Assembly (NCBI RefSeq): GCF_963662755.1
Contig: NZ_OY759725.1
Location: forward strand, 1,811,781 to 1,875,780
Reading direction: 5' to 3'
Origin: an uncultured Sulfurimonas sp.
Lineage (GTDB): Bacteria > Campylobacterota > Campylobacteria > Campylobacterales > Sulfurimonadaceae
DNA: 64,000 nucleotides
Shown here: positions 62,823-64,000 of the stretch, in pieces
How positions within the stretch are numbered: position 1 is the first letter of the stretch
Layout: each line of letters opens with the position of its first letter
Notes under the pieces: generated by a model
Told to the model about the DNA's origin: nothing
The model's input: the letters and a program-made list of their open reading frames with translations, nothing else
Database searches by the model: none
Position numbers and translations under genes: made by a program

Positions 62823-63853
62823 TGAAAGTTGCTGTTATTAACTCGGGAAGTTCATCTTTAAAGTTTAAACTTTTTGATATGTCAAATGAGACGGTTTTAT
62901 ACTCTGCTTTAGTAGAGAGTGTTGGAGTTAGAGGTTCTAAGATAAAGACTCATCATGAAGCTCTAAAGAGTTTAGAGATAGATTTTAGTAGCATAGATAT
63001 TGTAGGTCATAGGGTTGTTCATGGCGGAGATATATTTTGTGAACCAACTCTTGTAGATGCTGAGGTTATACAGAAGATAGATGAGTTAACACACTTAGCT
63101 CCGCTTCACAATCCAGCAAATTTAGAGGGCATAATAGTAGCCAAAAAAAAAGCTCCAAAACTAAAACAAGTAGCAGTTTTTGATACAGCTTTTCACTCTC
63201 AGATGCCTGAAGTTGCTTACCTTTACGCTCTGCCATATGAGATGTATGAAAAACATAAGATAAGAAGATACGGCTTTCATGGAACTTCTCACTCTTACCT
63301 TTTAAAAGAGACAGCTAAGCTTCTAAAAAAAGATGAAAAAGAGTTAAACATAATAACTTTGCATCTAGGAAATGGTGCTAGTGCTTGTGCAATAGAGCAG
63401 GGCATAAGCATCGATACTTCTATGGGTTTTACTCCATTAGAGGGTTTGATGATGGGAACTAGAAGTGGCGACATAGACCCAGCTATAGTTTTGTATATGC
63501 AAAGAGACTTAGGTTTTAGTATCAAAAAAATAGATGAAATTTTAAATAAAAAGTCAGGACTTCTTGGCATCTGTGAAAGTAGCGACATAAGAGATATTTT
63601 AAAAAGTGATGATGAGAAGTCAAAACTAGCTATAGAGATGATGGTAAGACGAGTTAAAAAGTATATAGGCTCTTATATGGCACTTCTCGGTAGAGTAGAT
63701 GCAATAGTCTTTAGCGGTGGAATAGGGGAAAACTCAGAGTATATAAGAGATAAAATCATGGATAACAATCTTGCAAAAAATATACCTCTCTTAGTTATAA
63801 AAACAGATGAAGAGTTAGAAATAGCAAGACAGTCTCTTAAGTTCTTGATATAG
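62822..63853 (+). CDS. ackA: Acetate kinase, short form
   Basis: 343 residues from ATG 62822; a longer frame from 62759 would lie inside pta. It makes ATP from acetyl phosphate. Motifs: VAVINSGSSSLKFKLFD (phosphate 1), VGHRVVHGG, FDTAFH, RRYGFHGTSHSYL, HLGNGASACAI, TPLEGLMMGTRSGDIDP, and VFSGGIGENS (adenosine). Compared with typical AckA (about 395-400 residues) it is shorter, chiefly lacking the segment between the GENS helix and the final P-T-[DE]-E-E motif (here LLVIKTDEELEIARQ). Coupled to pta by TAATG. Confidence 0.93.
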   Translation: MKVAVINSGSSSLKFKLFDMSNETVLYSALVESVGVRGSKIKTHHEALKSLEIDFSSIDIVGHRVVHGGDIFCEPTLVDAEVIQKIDELTHLAPLHNPANLEGIIVAKKKAPKLKQVAVFDTAFHSQMPEVAYLYALPYEMYEKHKIRRYGFHGTSHSYLLKETAKLLKKDEKELNIITLHLGNGASACAIEQGISIDTSMGFTPLEGLMMGTRSGDIDPAIVLYMQRDLGFSIKKIDEILNKKSGLLGICESSDIRDILKSDDEKSKLAIEMMVRRVKKYIGSYMALLGRVDAIVFSGGIGENSEYIRDKIMDNNLAKNIPLLVIKTDEELEIARQSLKFLI

Positions 63854-63860
63854 ATATATT

Positions 63861-64000
63861 TTATGCACGACCATAGTAGTGATTTTTTGAATCATACATC
63901 TTGCTATCAGCAATTGTAAAGAGTTGTTCGTAGTTTGTACCATGTTCTGGAAATATAGAGTAACCTATGCTTATGGCTACATGACATTGTTTCTCTTTTT
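63861..64000 (-). CDS. GGDEF-domain protein, C-terminal end
   Basis: The complement reads an open frame from the window edge to TAA at 63863-63861: HVAISIGYSIFPEHGTNYEQ then LFTIADSKMYDSKN and a terminal G-R-A. The '[VI]SIGY..FP..G...E.L...AD..MY..K' pattern is the end of a GGDEF domain. The GG[DE]EF site lies beyond the window, so whether it is an active diguanylate cyclase cannot be judged. Convergent with ackA, eight bases from its stop. Confidence 0.82.
   Translation of the reverse strand, partial: KEKQCHVAISIGYSIFPEHGTNYEQLFTIADSKMYDSKNHYYGRA

Noticed and set aside
1..64000. CRISPR array, prophage, rRNA operon or toxin-antitoxin locus
   Set aside because: Searched by eye on both strands; no regularly spaced short repeats, phage structural genes, rRNA sequences or typical toxin-antitoxin pairs were seen.

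Overview
The window reads as a chromosomal segment of a low-GC member of the Campylobacterota (formerly Epsilonproteobacteria), most like Sulfurimonas. The main grounds are a periplasmic nitrate reductase cluster in the order napA-G-H-B-F-L-(PAS)-D, the chemotaxis order cheV-cheA-cheW, the neighbour set cheY-prmA-ftsH-psd-like-pssA that I recall from Campylobacter, and many sensory proteins (PAS, FIST, PilJ, NIT, GGDEF, HD-GYP) in a compact AT-rich genome. The assignment is by gene content and is not database-verified.

Layout. 1-2.9 kb: end of a nitrilase-family gene, a MarR regulator-SDR oxidoreductase pair behind a promoter buried in a large palindrome, a lipoprotein, a coiled-coil/ZapA-like pair and tRNA-Arg(GCG). 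3-8.3 kb: signalling block with a FIST-PAS-PAS-HD-GYP protein and two PAS histidine kinases without a response regulator. 8.4-20.9 kb: housekeeping and envelope genes (trpA with an Hpt protein, panB, ruvB, AI-2E-type permease, lpxL, waaC, a GGDEF-like/PilZ protein, hisH, hisA). Three intergenic spacers here are rich in hairpins. 20.9-30.2 kb: cheY, prmA, ftsH, a psd-like gene lacking catalytic residues, pssA, a large TPR membrane protein, greA, argC and a metallophosphoesterase, many with overlapping ends. 30.2-38.8 kb: cheV-cheA-cheW, then an Mla-type lipid transport operon (permease, ATPase, MCE protein, lipoprotein) ending in pepP.

38.6-41.1 kb: an IS1634-like insertion sequence inserted between pepP and the far end of the nap operon. 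It is flanked by a 382-bp direct repeat, apparently an unusually long target duplication, which leaves one intact copy of each neighbouring gene and one truncated fragment of each.

40.9-50.9 kb: a ten-gene nap operon on the minus strand with a PAS protein and two unknown genes among and after the nap genes. Upstream of napA a perfect TTTGAC-N4-GTCAAA palindrome sits where a class II Crp/Fnr activator would bind. Next to it lie a Crp/Fnr regulator gene and a membrane protein with a PilJ/NarX-like input domain and no output domain. 51-60 kb: a diguanylate cyclase, yciH, a DUF5718-like gene, a YbiT-type ABC-F ATPase and two chemoreceptors, one with a nitrate/nitrite-sensing (NIT) input domain. 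Nitrate reduction, a probable regulator and probable nitrate sensing are therefore clustered. 60-64 kb: an acetyltransferase, a SEC-C protein, pta-ackA and the C-terminal end of another GGDEF protein.

No CRISPR array, prophage or rRNA operon was seen. No spacer between genes exceeds about 210 bases outside the IS.
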